A DNA stretch of 33,185 nucleotides from Synechococcales cyanobacterium bin2.concoct.b11b12b14.033 (GCA_013298875.1 JAAFJH010000016.1:1-33185); one strand, 5' to 3'. Counted from the first letter of the stretch, positions 9,007-19,510 are shown. Notes: generated by a model not told the origin, from the sequence alone. A program made the numbers and translations.

Positions 9007-9618
9007 TTATTTTGCAGCTGAAAGCCAAGTTAAACATTTTTTCAATAAATCATCAGTGCTTATATTATCTTCATGATTAGCTTTCAATGCTTTATCTATA
9101 TCAGATTGCGAATAACCTAAAGAATTTAAAATACCGTTTATTTCCGCAAATTGACCAATATCAAGTATATTCCCCACGTTTAATCTTAAAGATTTTTGCG
9201 AAATAATTTCGAGTTCAAGTACTTTTGGTTTTAATTCAAAAATAAGTCTTTCGGCTGTTTTTTTGCCAATACCGGGGGCAGCTGACAAAGTTTGCGGATT
9301 TTCTTCAATAATAGCTTGGGTAATTTGGCTAGGACTAATCGAATCAATTAAAGCTAAAGCTGATTTTGCACCAATGCCTTTCACGGAAGAAATTAATTCA
9401 AATAATTGCTTTTCCCAATCTTCTAAGAAACCATAAATTTTCATACTTTCCTGAGAGATATTCACAACTGTATAAAATTTATATTCTTTGCCAACTTCCG
9501 CTTTAGTCCAAGCATTATAACTAAGGTAAATTAAAAACCCAAAGCCTTGAACGTTTATTGAGACTGAATTTGGATTAAATATTTTAGAATCAATTGAACC
9601 AATTAAAAAAGCTAACAT
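9007..9618 (-). CDS. ruvA: Holliday junction branch migration protein RuvA
   Basis: FYTVVNISQESMKIYGF, LFELISSVKGIGAKSALALI, APGIGKKTAERLIFELK: RuvA OB fold and helix-hairpin-helix motifs. Confidence 0.93.
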   Translation of the reverse strand: MLAFLIGSIDSKIFNPNSVSINVQGFGFLIYLSYNAWTKAEVGKEYKFYTVVNISQESMKIYGFLEDWEKQLFELISSVKGIGAKSALALIDSISPSQITQAIIEENPQTLSAAPGIGKKTAERLIFELKPKVLELEIISQKSLRLNVGNILDIGQFAEINGILNSLGYSQSDIDKALKANHEDNISTDDLLKKCLTWLSAAK

Positions 9619-9723
9619 TATTTTCGGGGAGCCTCTGACAGCGAAAGAGGAGGTTATAGAGATTATTTGAAATATATTTTAAAGTATAATTATAAAAATA
9701 AGAGAATCCAAAATTAAATAAAA

Positions 9724-10590
9724 ATGCCCGACAAATATATAGATTTACTCACTGATTTTGGTTTTAAAAAAATATTCGGCACTGAAACTAATAAGTTTTT
9801 ATTAATTGATTTTTTAAATAGCTTACTCGAAGAAGAAAAGGGCAAAATAATAGATTTAACTTATTTAAAAAATGAACATTTAGGCCTCTCTGAAATTGAC
9901 CGGAAAGCCATTTTTGATTTATATTGTCAAAATGAAGCCGGGGAAAAATTCATTGTTGAATTGCAAAAAGCTGAACAAACATATTTTAAAGACCGCAGTA
10001 TTTATTATGCAACTTTTCCTGTTCAGGAGCAGGCAAAAAAAGGAAAGTGGAATTTTGAATTAAAAGCAGTTTATACAATTGCGATTATGGACTTTTGCTT
10101 TGATAATGAAGACTTGAACTTAATTCATAAAGTAAAATTATTTGATTTAGAAAGTAATAAAATTTTTAGCGATAAACTTAGTTTTATTTATCTTGAATTA
10201 CCAAAGTTTAATAAGCAACAAGGTGAATTGAAGAGTCATTTTGATAAATGGTTATTTGTCCTTAAAAACTTGGCACAGCTTGATCATGTTCCGAAAGAAT
10301 TCCAAGAGAAAATATTTAAAGAAGTATTTGAATTAGGAGAAATAACAAAATATAATCCTCAAGACCGTCAAAAGTATGAAGACAGCCTGAAAGCGAAAAG
10401 AGACTGGCAAAATAGTTTAGATACTTCTTTCGAGAAGGGAATAGAGCAAGGAATGCAAAAGGGAATAGAAAAAAGTAAATTTGAAATAGCTAAAAACATG
10501 TTGAGTTTAAAAATAGACATAAATTTGATAATGCAAGCTACTGGCTTATCCAAAGAAGAAATTGAAAGTTTATCTTACTTAAACTCTTAA
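9724..10590 (+). CDS. Rpn family / PD-(D/E)XK nuclease family transposase-like protein (second copy)
   Basis: Same architecture and strong similarity to 3616-4443; C-terminal KGIEQGMQKGIEKSKFEIAKNM tail. Confidence 0.85.
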   Translation: MPDKYIDLLTDFGFKKIFGTETNKFLLIDFLNSLLEEEKGKIIDLTYLKNEHLGLSEIDRKAIFDLYCQNEAGEKFIVELQKAEQTYFKDRSIYYATFPVQEQAKKGKWNFELKAVYTIAIMDFCFDNEDLNLIHKVKLFDLESNKIFSDKLSFIYLELPKFNKQQGELKSHFDKWLFVLKNLAQLDHVPKEFQEKIFKEVFELGEITKYNPQDRQKYEDSLKAKRDWQNSLDTSFEKGIEQGMQKGIEKSKFEIAKNMLSLKIDINLIMQATGLSKEEIESLSYLNS

Positions 10591-10643
10591 ATAAATTAAA
10601 TTTACTCTATAATTTTCGAGCTTTTCATAAAAAATAATAATTA

Positions 10644-12533
10644 ATGCCTAAAAGTTTAATTGTACGACGTGTTAAGAGTTGGTTTTTGCAAGATTTAAAA
10701 CAAAAAAACCTCACAGAACATACCGAAGAAACCCATCCGTGGTGGCAAGTTATGTGTTTGACTGGTTTGGATTATTTTTCAACTTTGGGATATCAGCCTA
10801 GTATTGCTTTTTTGGCAGCAGGAGCTTTATCCCCAATTGCAACTCTCATTTTAGTTTTAATCACGCTATTTGGTGCTTATCCAGTTTACAGACGAGTCGC
10901 AGAGCATAGCCCAGATGGAAGAGGAAGTATATCAATTCTTGAAAATTTATTTCCTCGCTGGAAAGGTAAAGCGATTGTACTTTTACTTTTAGGTTTTGCA
11001 GCTACCGATTTTATTATTACCATGACCTTGTCGGCTGCCGACTCAACTGCACATATTATTGAAAATCCATTTGTGCCTGAATATCTTCATCATAAAATTA
11101 TAATAACTTTGTTTTTGCTCCTGGTACTTGGCTTTATTTTTCTGCGAGGGATGAAAGAAGCTATTAATATTGCTGTTTATACTGTCTTTATTTATTTATC
11201 TTTAAATATTATTGTCATTGGGAAAGGTATTTTCATGATTGCCAATGAACTTAGCTTAATTGGAAATTGGCAAAGATTGATTTGGGAAACAAATGGGCAA
11301 AATCCTTGGGCAATTTTAGGCTTGGCTTTAATTTTATTTCCAAAATTGGCTCTCGGACTATCTGGTTTTGAGACGGGTGTGGCTGTTATGCCTTTAGTAA
11401 AAGGTGGAGATGAAAAGCAAAAAGTTAAAAATACAGGCAAATTATTATTCACCGCCGCTTTAATCATGAGCATTTTGCTAATTGCTAGCAGTTTTGTAAC
11501 CGCCTTATTAATTGACCCCAAAGAGTTTGCGACTGGCGGTGAGGCAAATGGAAGAGCTTTAGCTTATTTAGCCCATAAACATTTAGGTTTAGTTTTTGGC
11601 ACAGTTTATGATATTAGTACAATTTTAATATTATGTTTAGCGGGTGCCTCTGCTATGGCAGGTTTATTGAATTTGGTACCTCGCTATTTGCCTCGCTATG
11701 GAATGGCACCTAGTTGGGCAAAAGCTTCCAAGCCACTAGTTCTTGTTTTTACAATTATTTCTTTTCTAGTAACTATTTGGTTTAAAGCCGATGTAGATGC
11801 TCAGGGTGGGGCTTATGCTACGGGGGTTTTAGTCTTAATGACTTCAGCCGCTCTTTCGATAACAATTATTCACTGGAAAGATAAATTACGTTGGCCTTTT
11901 TTATTAACTACTCTTGTTTTTACTTATACAACAATTTTAAATATTATTGAAAAACCCGACGGAATAAGAATTGCAACTTTCTTTATTGGTTTAACAGTCA
12001 TGACTTCTCTTATATCTAGAGCCATGAGGTCGACTGAATTGCGTATAAGTCATGTTTACTTAGATGAAGAAGCCGAAGCTTTAATTGACAGCGATCACGA
12101 TCAAATAATTAGAATTGTGGCACATAGACCTGATAATGGTTCATTGGAAGAATATGATTTTAAAGATGCCCAAGCTCGAGAACTTCATCATTTAGACAAA
12201 GACGAACAATTACTTTTCATTGAGGTTTTACTGGGCGATGCTTCAGATTTTGACGCTCCTTTGTATGTGAAAGGTGTAAAAGTTGGTAAACATAAAATTT
12301 TGCGGTCTAGCAGTGCAGCTGTTTCAAATGCAATTGCGGCTCTTTTAATTAATATTGGCGAAAAAACTGGTAAATTACCACACGCTTACTTTGGCTGGAC
12401 AGAAGGAAATCCGATTGGTTATTTATTTAGATATATTTTTCTAGGTGAAGGAGACGTGGCACCTATGGCCAGAGAAGTATTAAGACAAAAAATACCCAAT
12501 CCTCAAAAAAGGCCTTATATTCACGTTAGCTAA
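10644..12533 (+). CDS. APC family amino acid permease-like transporter
   Basis: [63 protein letters not shown]; about 12 hydrophobic segments and a hydrophilic C-terminal domain. Confidence 0.8.
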   Translation: MPKSLIVRRVKSWFLQDLKQKNLTEHTEETHPWWQVMCLTGLDYFSTLGYQPSIAFLAAGALSPIATLILVLITLFGAYPVYRRVAEHSPDGRGSISILENLFPRWKGKAIVLLLLGFAATDFIITMTLSAADSTAHIIENPFVPEYLHHKIIITLFLLLVLGFIFLRGMKEAINIAVYTVFIYLSLNIIVIGKGIFMIANELSLIGNWQRLIWETNGQNPWAILGLALILFPKLALGLSGFETGVAVMPLVKGGDEKQKVKNTGKLLFTAALIMSILLIASSFVTALLIDPKEFATGGEANGRALAYLAHKHLGLVFGTVYDISTILILCLAGASAMAGLLNLVPRYLPRYGMAPSWAKASKPLVLVFTIISFLVTIWFKADVDAQGGAYATGVLVLMTSAALSITIIHWKDKLRWPFLLTTLVFTYTTILNIIEKPDGIRIATFFIGLTVMTSLISRAMRSTELRISHVYLDEEAEALIDSDHDQIIRIVAHRPDNGSLEEYDFKDAQARELHHLDKDEQLLFIEVLLGDASDFDAPLYVKGVKVGKHKILRSSSAAVSNAIAALLINIGEKTGKLPHAYFGWTEGNPIGYLFRYIFLGEGDVAPMAREVLRQKIPNPQKRPYIHVS

Positions 12534-12541
12534 AAAACAAA

Positions 12542-14704
12542 TTAAAGCTTTTGCAATAAATCCCAATTTAAATTATCAAAATGTTTTTTTAAATCAAAAA
12601 TTAATAAACTTAAAAGTTCTTTTCGATTGGTGGAAACTTTTATATTTTCATCTTCAATCATTACTTCTTCAAAAAAATTATTAATAACTAAGCTGAGTGA
12701 GTTTAAAGATAACCATTTGTCTGGAAAATCTTGGGCTTTTTCGATATTTATTTGCCAAGTTTTTAGGCTTTCCCAAAGGTCTTTTTCCGCTTTTTCAATA
12801 AATAACTCCGGTTTTGGCTGTGGTTCAGGAATTTCAATTTTCATAATTCTAAGTACTCTTTTAATAGCCATTAAGCTTGCTTGAAAGTCTGAATTATTTT
12901 GTATTTGTTCAAAAGCTTGGATTTTCTCAATTAATTTTTTGAGATCAAAGTCTAAATCATGGTTTTCAGGAATAAAAACTTCTAATAATTCTTTTTTTAA
13001 ATTTGTATTTTGGCTTAAAACAAAAATTAAACGCTGTCTCAAAAATTCTTTTAAATTGATTTTTTTATTTTGATTTTCCTGCCAAAGTTTATCGAAACCT
13101 GCTTCGCCCAAAGACCAAATACTTAAATAAAGTTTTTTGAATAATAATTTAATTTCTAAGTTTAAAGGGTTTTCCCTATTCGCCAACAAAATTTCAAAAA
13201 TACCTTGAGTTTGCCGCCTTAAAGCAAATGGATCGGCTGAACCAGTCGGAATTTTATTTAGCAAAAATAAACAAGTCAAATTATCAATGCGATCTAAAAG
13301 AGAAATACTAGCTCCTAAGAGGCTTTCCGGCAAATTATCCCCCGAATAAAGTGGTTTATATTGGTCTTTAATGGCTGTGTAAATAATTGATTTTTCTTTT
13401 TGCTGTTTGGCGATGAAACCACCGGCTATACCTTGTAATTCCGGAAATTCAAAAACTAAATTACTAACTAAATCAACTTTGCACAAATTGGCTATTTTCG
13501 CTAAATCTTGTTTTTGCTCGGGGCTAAAGCTCATTAATTCCGCTAAAGACTGAGCCATTTTACCTAAACGCTTCACTTTTCCAAGCATGGATGAGCTTTG
13601 ATTTAAAGATTTTAATTCTTTCTGAAAAGTCATTTTATCTAACTTTGCATAGCTTAATTCATTGTTAAGAGGTGCTTTTAAGTCTTCTTTTACAAAAAAT
13701 TCTCCATCTTTTAATCTGGCTCTTAAAACTCGCTGATTACCTTTAATGACATTTTCCTCGGCAGTAGGTAAACAATTAGCAATAAAAATAAATTCACGGC
13801 AAAGGCTAGCTTCTGATGCGCTTAAAAGAGTTTGTTTAATCTTATCTTTTTGTTTAAAACAAGGTAAATAACGCTGATGTTGCTTTAAAACATTAATAAT
13901 CAAAGTTTGTGGCAATTCTAAAAACTCTGGGTCAAAAGCTCCTATTAAAGCGGTTGGCCATTCAAGTAAATCAATAATTTCTTCTAATAAACTTTCGTCG
14001 ATATAAGCTTCAAAATTATTTTTTTCTTCTAAAACTTTAATCTGATTTAAAATACTTTTTTTCCGCTCTAAATAGCTTGGCTCAACCAAATTAGCTCTTA
14101 AAATTTCGGGATATAGTTTTGCAGACGGAATATCAATAAAATGAAAACCAGCTGTATCAGCTTCCAATAAACGATTCGGACGAGTTTGTCGGCCTGCTTT
14201 TAAACCAAATAATTCAAAATCAAAAATCTCTGAATCCAAAAGGGACACTATCCACCGTATTGGCCTGGCAAAGCTATATTCTCCATTTCCCCAAGTCATA
14301 AAACGCTCACCGGTTAAAGATTTTAAGCTATATTCAATTGCTAATTTTAAAATTTCGGTAATTGGCTCTGCCTGAATTGTTTTTTGCAAACATAATCTTC
14401 CGTTCTGCTCAAATAAATCACTCACTTCTACATTTTGTTTTTTTGCAAAGCCTTCTATTGCCAAAGTAGGTGCTGTCGGAGAAGGTCCTTTAATTAATTC
14501 ATGGCGGGCTTCTGTCTCCTTGGGTAAGTTTTTCAGCAAAATTGCCAGGCGGCGTGGTGTTGAAAAAAGTTGAATATTTTCTTCAGGAATTAAATTAGTA
14601 TATTCTTTAAGTCTGGTAAAAAATAAATTTTTCAAACTATCTGCAATTTGTCCAGTCGTGCCCGCTGGCAATTCTTCGACGCCTAATTCTAATAAGAAAA
14701 ACAT
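12542..14704 (-). CDS. glyS: Glycyl-tRNA synthetase beta subunit
   Basis: MFFLLELGVEELPAG, LIKGPSPTAPTLAIEGFAKKQ, ARPIRWIVSLLDSE, VLKQHQRYLPCF, RLKDGEFFVKEDL, SADPFALRRQTQGI. Confidence 0.97.
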   Translation of the reverse strand: MFFLLELGVEELPAGTTGQIADSLKNLFFTRLKEYTNLIPEENIQLFSTPRRLAILLKNLPKETEARHELIKGPSPTAPTLAIEGFAKKQNVEVSDLFEQNGRLCLQKTIQAEPITEILKLAIEYSLKSLTGERFMTWGNGEYSFARPIRWIVSLLDSEIFDFELFGLKAGRQTRPNRLLEADTAGFHFIDIPSAKLYPEILRANLVEPSYLERKKSILNQIKVLEEKNNFEAYIDESLLEEIIDLLEWPTALIGAFDPEFLELPQTLIINVLKQHQRYLPCFKQKDKIKQTLLSASEASLCREFIFIANCLPTAEENVIKGNQRVLRARLKDGEFFVKEDLKAPLNNELSYAKLDKMTFQKELKSLNQSSSMLGKVKRLGKMAQSLAELMSFSPEQKQDLAKIANLCKVDLVSNLVFEFPELQGIAGGFIAKQQKEKSIIYTAIKDQYKPLYSGDNLPESLLGASISLLDRIDNLTCLFLLNKIPTGSADPFALRRQTQGIFEILLANRENPLNLEIKLLFKKLYLSIWSLGEAGFDKLWQENQNKKINLKEFLRQRLIFVLSQNTNLKKELLEVFIPENHDLDFDLKKLIEKIQAFEQIQNNSDFQASLMAIKRVLRIMKIEIPEPQPKPELFIEKAEKDLWESLKTWQINIEKAQDFPDKWLSLNSLSLVINNFFEEVMIEDENIKVSTNRKELLSLLIFDLKKHFDNLNWDLLQKL

Positions 14705-14777
14705 ATAAAATAAAATTATTACTTACGAAATAATAACAAAAATTTATATTTAAAAGTTTTTTGTCTAATAATTAATG

Positions 14778-14849
14778 CTCCTGGGGAGGGATTTGAACCC
14801 CCGACCAAGCGGTTAACAGCCGCCCGCTCTACCACTGAGCTACCCAGGA
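14778..14849 (-). tRNA. tRNA-Asn (anticodon GUU)
   Basis: Reverse complement TCCTGGGTAGCTCAGTGGTAGAGCGGGCGGCTGTTAACCGCTTGGTCGGGGGTTCAAATCCCTCCCCAGGAG folds as a cloverleaf: 7-bp acceptor, loop CTGTTAA with GTT anticodon, TTCAAAT T-loop, discriminator G; CCA not encoded. Confidence 0.96.
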
Positions 14850-14947
14850 AAACAGATTAGAAAATAATATCAGCTTTTTTACTTTCTGTAAATTCTTACC
14901 CAATATTTTTTATTTTTCTTGATTATTAATTTAAAACTTTTTAGGAA

Positions 14948-15787
14948 TTAATATATTTCCTCTTCATATCGATATTCATATTCAGGCTCAGGTGGAATTT
15001 GATACTTTTCAGTTTCTTCTTTGGGTGGCTTTTCTTCTTTTATTTCTGGCGGTAGCTGTTCCTGTTTTTCAAGATAACCAATAAATCTGGGCAAATCAAG
15101 TGGGTTTTTCTCTTTAATTAAAAAGCCAATAGCAGTTTTATTAATAATAGCTTTTGGGTACTTTTTTAAAACTTGCTTTTCAATATTATCGACAGTTAAA
15201 GGCTCTAAATTATAAGGATCTTGTTTTATGGTTAAAATCAAATCCCCCTCTCTTTCTACAATCTCAAAACGGTCATAATAAACAAGAATTGGGCTTCCTA
15301 TTTCCACGCGATCAAATAAATCTTCAATGTCTGGGATTAACATTCTAATACAGCCATGAGAAACATTTTTGCCAATCGATTCAGGTTTATTAGTGCCATG
15401 AATACCGTATTCAGAATTTCCTTTTCCGTGAAAACCAATCCAGCGAGTGCCTAAAGGATTATTTTTGCCAGGAGGAATTATAACTTTGGGATTAAATGGA
15501 TTTATCCAGCCGGGGTTTTTATCTTTTACCTCAACTTTATATGAGCCAGGCGGAGTGATAAAGTCTTTTGATTTGGCAACTGCAATCGGATAAGTTTTAA
15601 TTAATTGTCCATTTTCCTTAAGCTGAAGTTGACGACTAATTAAATTAATTTCAATTTCGGCTGCCTTGGCTTGACTAAAATTAAATAATGAATTGAACAA
15701 AATACAAATACTTAACAAACAAAAAAAAGCTCCCCTAAATTTGAAAGGAGAGCCTTTAAGAAATAATTTTTGAAAAATATTAATCAA
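14948..15787 (-). CDS. L,D-transpeptidase (YkuD/ErfK family)
   Basis: IEINLISRQLQLKENGQLIKTYPIAVAKS, GTRWIGFHGKGNSEYGIHGTNKPESIGKNVSHGCIRM; N-terminal signal-like segment, Pro/Glu-rich C-terminus. Confidence 0.93.
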   Translation of the reverse strand: MINIFQKLFLKGSPFKFRGAFFCLLSICILFNSLFNFSQAKAAEIEINLISRQLQLKENGQLIKTYPIAVAKSKDFITPPGSYKVEVKDKNPGWINPFNPKVIIPPGKNNPLGTRWIGFHGKGNSEYGIHGTNKPESIGKNVSHGCIRMLIPDIEDLFDRVEIGSPILVYYDRFEIVEREGDLILTIKQDPYNLEPLTVDNIEKQVLKKYPKAIINKTAIGFLIKEKNPLDLPRFIGYLEKQEQLPPEIKEEKPPKEETEKYQIPPEPEYEYRYEEEIY

Positions 15788-15805
15788 AGTTTTATTACTT
15801 ATTTC

Positions 15806-16264
15806 TTACCAAAGACCACGGTGGTAATTAGTTGAGTTTTTAACTTCTTTTTTCTCAGAGTAAACTGGTTTAGTTTCCATGACAGTTTCTTCTTTTCTTT
15901 CGGTGTAAACTGGTTTAGTTTCCATTACAGCTTCTTCTTTTCTTTCGGTGTAAGCTGGTTTAGTTTCCATTACAGCTTCTTCTCTTCTTTCGGTGTAAGT
16001 TGGCTTGCTTTCTACCATAGTTTCTTCATGTCTTTCGCTATGCATAGTATTTGTATGCTGAGAAGGCATAGACATTTCGCTTTCTTCGTGATCATGGTGA
16101 GCTTCTGGAGTACAGGTTCCATCAGCGGAAGTTTCACCTACGCATTTTTCAACTACTTCTTCTTGACAGCAACAGTTGCTTTTGCGAGAAAATGGGTTAG
16201 CAATACTGCTAAGGCTAAAACCTAAAGCTGAAAGAGACAATAACAAAATAAATTTATTACGCAT
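15806..16264 (-). CDS. Exported Cys/His-rich protein with 15-aa tandem repeats, unknown function
   Basis: Signal-like N-terminus MRNKFILLLSLSALGFSLSSIA; CCCQEEVVEKC; four repeats of EEAVMETKPxYTERK. Confidence 0.75.
   Translation of the reverse strand: MRNKFILLLSLSALGFSLSSIANPFSRKSNCCCQEEVVEKCVGETSADGTCTPEAHHDHEESEMSMPSQHTNTMHSERHEETMVESKPTYTERREEAVMETKPAYTERKEEAVMETKPVYTERKEETVMETKPVYSEKKEVKNSTNYHRGLW
15848..16027 (-). repeat. Four 45-bp tandem repeats within the CDS
   Basis: Recurring 'ctttcggtgtaaactggtttagtttccattacagcttcttctttt' units encoding EEAVMETKPAYTERK-type repeats. Confidence 0.85.
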
Positions 16265-16371
16265 AAAATGTTTTTCAAATGTTTAACTATGTACTTACAC
16301 TATCATATTTACAAATCAAAAAACAAGTTTAGGCAAATAATATAAATAAGATCGCCAAAAAGTTAATTTAT

Positions 16372-17214
16372 TTAGCGTAAAAATTCAGCCTTTAATGGTA
16401 CTGTTGCCCCAATATAATAATTGCCTTCTTTAATCATTTTATTCATAATTTCAATTCTTTTTTGCGGATGAGGATGAGTAGAAAAGAAATCACTTAAACT
16501 TGCTTTGCCTACTTCATTTTGCAAATGCTTCATAAAATCGGTGCAACCACCAATATGATTGTAAGTTTTATTTAATAGTTCCAAAGCAAACAAATCAGCA
16601 TTAATTTCTTGAGATTGAGAAAAACGTCTTTCGGTGAAGATAAGAAAATCATTAGTTAGTTTATTAATTGGATTATCTTGTCCTAAAAAAACATGAGACA
16701 GGAAAAGCAAAATAAATACACGTCCTAAGCCTTTAAGCTGGTCTTTATGAGCAAAATGTCCAATTTCATGAGCCAGCACATAAGCCAATTCATTTTCGGA
16801 TTTAACTTCTTTTAATAAACCACTTAAAACAATAATATAACCACCTGGCACGGCAAAAGCATTTATTTGGTCTGAGTTTTCAATATAAATTTTCAAGTCA
16901 AGCTCTTGTTGGTCGGGTGGCAAATGAGATTCTAATTTATCAACTAATTTTTGTAGTTCCAGAGATTTAGCCGATTTATTATCAAATTTATTAAATTTGC
17001 TCGTATAGCTTGAATAGAAATTTTTCCATAACTTTTTTTCTTGATTTGGGGAAATATAAGGAATTAATAAATCAAAAATTAAGCCAACTAAAAAGTAAAG
17101 CCCGACGGTAATTAATAAAAAATTTAGTAAAAAAGGAAAAAACTTAAACTCGCTAGCAGAGTTCTTTGGCACATTATGATTTTCGGGGCTAGACTTTGGC
17201 TTATATTCGAGCAT
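16372..17214 (-). CDS. M48 family metalloprotease
   Basis: VLAHEIGHFAHKDQLKG (HExxH), INADLFALELL (third ligand), N-terminal transmembrane segment. Confidence 0.93.
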   Translation of the reverse strand: MLEYKPKSSPENHNVPKNSASEFKFFPFLLNFLLITVGLYFLVGLIFDLLIPYISPNQEKKLWKNFYSSYTSKFNKFDNKSAKSLELQKLVDKLESHLPPDQQELDLKIYIENSDQINAFAVPGGYIIVLSGLLKEVKSENELAYVLAHEIGHFAHKDQLKGLGRVFILLFLSHVFLGQDNPINKLTNDFLIFTERRFSQSQEINADLFALELLNKTYNHIGGCTDFMKHLQNEVGKASLSDFFSTHPHPQKRIEIMNKMIKEGNYYIGATVPLKAEFLR

Positions 17215-17293
17215 TTTAATTTTGTTTATTCTTTCTAATTTCTGATTAAATAGTGCTTACAATCTAAAAATTAGTAAAAAAGGAAAATAATCT

Positions 17294-18076
17294 TTGAATT
17301 TACAGAATAGCAAAAAAGTTTATTCACTATTATTATTTCTTTTCATTCAGTATTTTTCTGGGCTTGCCTCAGCTGAACCTAAAATAATAAATATTGAATT
17401 TCAAAAAGCAATTAGCCTTGAAGAAAGCGGACAATTAAATAAAGCAGCCGACGAATACCGCAGATTATTAAAATCAAATAGCAAAAATGCCTTGGCTTGG
17501 AATAATTTAGGCCTAATTCAGCAAAAGCTCAATAAACTTGATAAAGCGGAAATGTGTTATCAAAAAGCCTTAAAACTAGCACCTGACGAAGCTCAAGCTT
17601 ATAATAATTTTGCAAGCCTGAAAATACAAAAAGCCCAATTTAAAGACGCCGAGAGCCTTTACTTACAAGCCATTGATAAACAGCCAGACTATCCTTATAC
17701 ATATAATAATTTGGCTCATTATTACCATAAACAAAAACAATTTTTTAAAGCAGTTGAATATTATAAAAAAGCAATTGATAAAGCTCCCATTGCGGAATTT
17801 TATTATAATTTGGGTTTAATTTATTTTGATATGAAAAAGCACGATGACATGATTGAAACCTTTTATGAAGCCTTAGAAAAAGATCCAAATTTTATAAATG
17901 CTTATTACAGTTTATCTTTGGCCTATTTGTATAATTTAAACGAACAAAGCCGAGAAAAAAGTAATAAAAATTTCAAATTTGCTTTTCGTAAATTAAGTGA
18001 ATTAGCCCCATCCAGAGCTGAAGAATTTAGTCGTAAGTTTTTGTCCAGCAAACAAAAGACCAAAGTAAATAATTAA
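17294..18076 (+). CDS. TPR-repeat protein
   Basis: Signal-like N-terminus and consecutive TPR units (NALAWNNLGLIQQKLNKLDKAEMCYQKALKLAP etc.); TTG start. Confidence 0.88.
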   Translation: MNLQNSKKVYSLLLFLFIQYFSGLASAEPKIINIEFQKAISLEESGQLNKAADEYRRLLKSNSKNALAWNNLGLIQQKLNKLDKAEMCYQKALKLAPDEAQAYNNFASLKIQKAQFKDAESLYLQAIDKQPDYPYTYNNLAHYYHKQKQFFKAVEYYKKAIDKAPIAEFYYNLGLIYFDMKKHDDMIETFYEALEKDPNFINAYYSLSLAYLYNLNEQSREKSNKNFKFAFRKLSELAPSRAEEFSRKFLSSKQKTKVNN

Positions 18077-18133
18077 AAGTGGTAATTCCGCAAATATTGA
18101 TTTTTTGGTCGCAAGTTAAAGAAATAGTTTCAA

Positions 18134-19485
18134 TTATTTTATGAGTATTTTTAATTTTTGAAATTTATCGTTATTTCTTAGCTCGGACCACTTAAATAAT
18201 TCATACTTATCTCTCTCAAATTCACCTAATGTATTATTAAAAAATATAATTCCGTCTTTATCAGCAATTAAAAGTTTTTTTGCCTGAAAGTGTAGAGCAT
18301 ACGAATTAGCCTGTTGAAAATGCCTCTTTTGTTCTTTTTCAGTAGCTTCAATATATCTAAATTTGGCTTCTATTACTATTTCAACTTTATTACTTCTTAA
18401 ACCAAAGAGATAATCTGGAATTACTCTTTCCCTTGTGCCTAGTAAATTCAACTCCCCCAGTACCAGTTTGCAAATGTGCTTTCATTTGGGCTTTTTTAGA
18501 AATGATTGGTAAATTTTGAAGTTCTTTAAAACTAATATTAGGTATTTTAATTTTATTACAAATTTCAATTCTATTGTAGTAATAAAAAATGGATCATAAA
18601 AACCATCTGCATTAGCTCTCCATATAGAGTGAATTAATGAATAAGGATAAACACAGTACATCAGTAAAATATCTCCTCTTTTTGTATTTATGTTTCCATT
18701 CCAATAACTTCTAAAATTTTTATTAGCATTCTCAATAATTTCAAAATCCAATTGACTTCCATGAGCCGCTTTTATAAGCCATACAAGCAAGGGCAGTGGT
18801 AATTCTTTATCTCTATTATTTTCTAAATACTGAGGAGCATAATCATATAAAAATGCACATAGCTCTATAGGTAATAAATGGTGTTTTGTTCTAAATTCAT
18901 AAAGAGCATAATTAATTTGATTATAATAATTTGCTTTATCAAAATAATTATTTCTTGCCGGTGCGTCTGGTAAATCAATTTCAAACTCTTCACAAATATT
19001 TTTAAATAGATTAAAGCTAAAATCTAAGTTTTTACCATTAACATCTTGAAACATTTCAGTTTTAAATAAATAAGGAAAAAAATACTCAGGGCAAACTTTA
19101 TATAGTGCTAAGCTAATTTCCGAAATATAAAAAGTTATAAATTCGTCAAGTGTTATTTCTTTCTTTTTCTTTGTCTAAGCCATTCTTCAGAAATCCACTT
19201 CTCGAAATCATCATCACTCTGGATATTATTTGATTTATTTTCATACTCTGGTAAAGATGTAACTTCCAAAATTTCTTGAAAAAACTCATTATAAGCATCT
19301 TCAATTGATCGTAAAGGTTCTGCTTTTTGTGTTTCTTGCATCCATTCAAGATAAATATCAAAAATCTCTTTATCAAAATACTTGTTTTCTAAAGCTCTGA
19401 TTTCTATAGTTTCGCAAAATGAAGAAAAGCTTTCAAAACCTTTAGTTTGTTTATAGTTATTCCAAGAAAATTGATTAAAAGACAT
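18134..19485 (-). pseudogene. Frameshifted nuclease-like gene (HsdR N-terminal-like PD-(D/E)XK region at the C-terminus)
   Basis: ORFs 19485-19153, 19054-18482 and 18451-18134 join only by changing frame. Alternative-frame reads ITLDEFITFYISEISLALYKVCPEYFFPYLFKTE and RIEICNKIKIPNISFKELQNLPIISKKAQMKAHLQTGTGGV bridge them; IPDYLFGLRSNKVEIVIEAKF is nuclease-like. Confidence 0.7.
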
Positions 19486-19510
19486 ATTTCCTAAAAATCA
19501 CAAACATTGA

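Noticed and set aside
9630-9652. CCTCT...AGAGG hairpin between ruvA and the second Rpn gene
   Set aside because: Short stem with a large loop and no U-tract; insufficient support as a regulatory element.
18482-18484. In-frame TGA considered as recoded selenocysteine/tryptophan codon
   Set aside because: The better bridge between flanking segments uses a different frame (homopolymer frameshifts), and other genes in the window end normally at TGA or TAA; no SECIS-like structure identified.
19146-19376. 76-aa minus ORF
   Set aside because: Alternative frame overlapping the 19153-19485 ORF; basic, low-information composition; regarded as part of the frameshifted locus.
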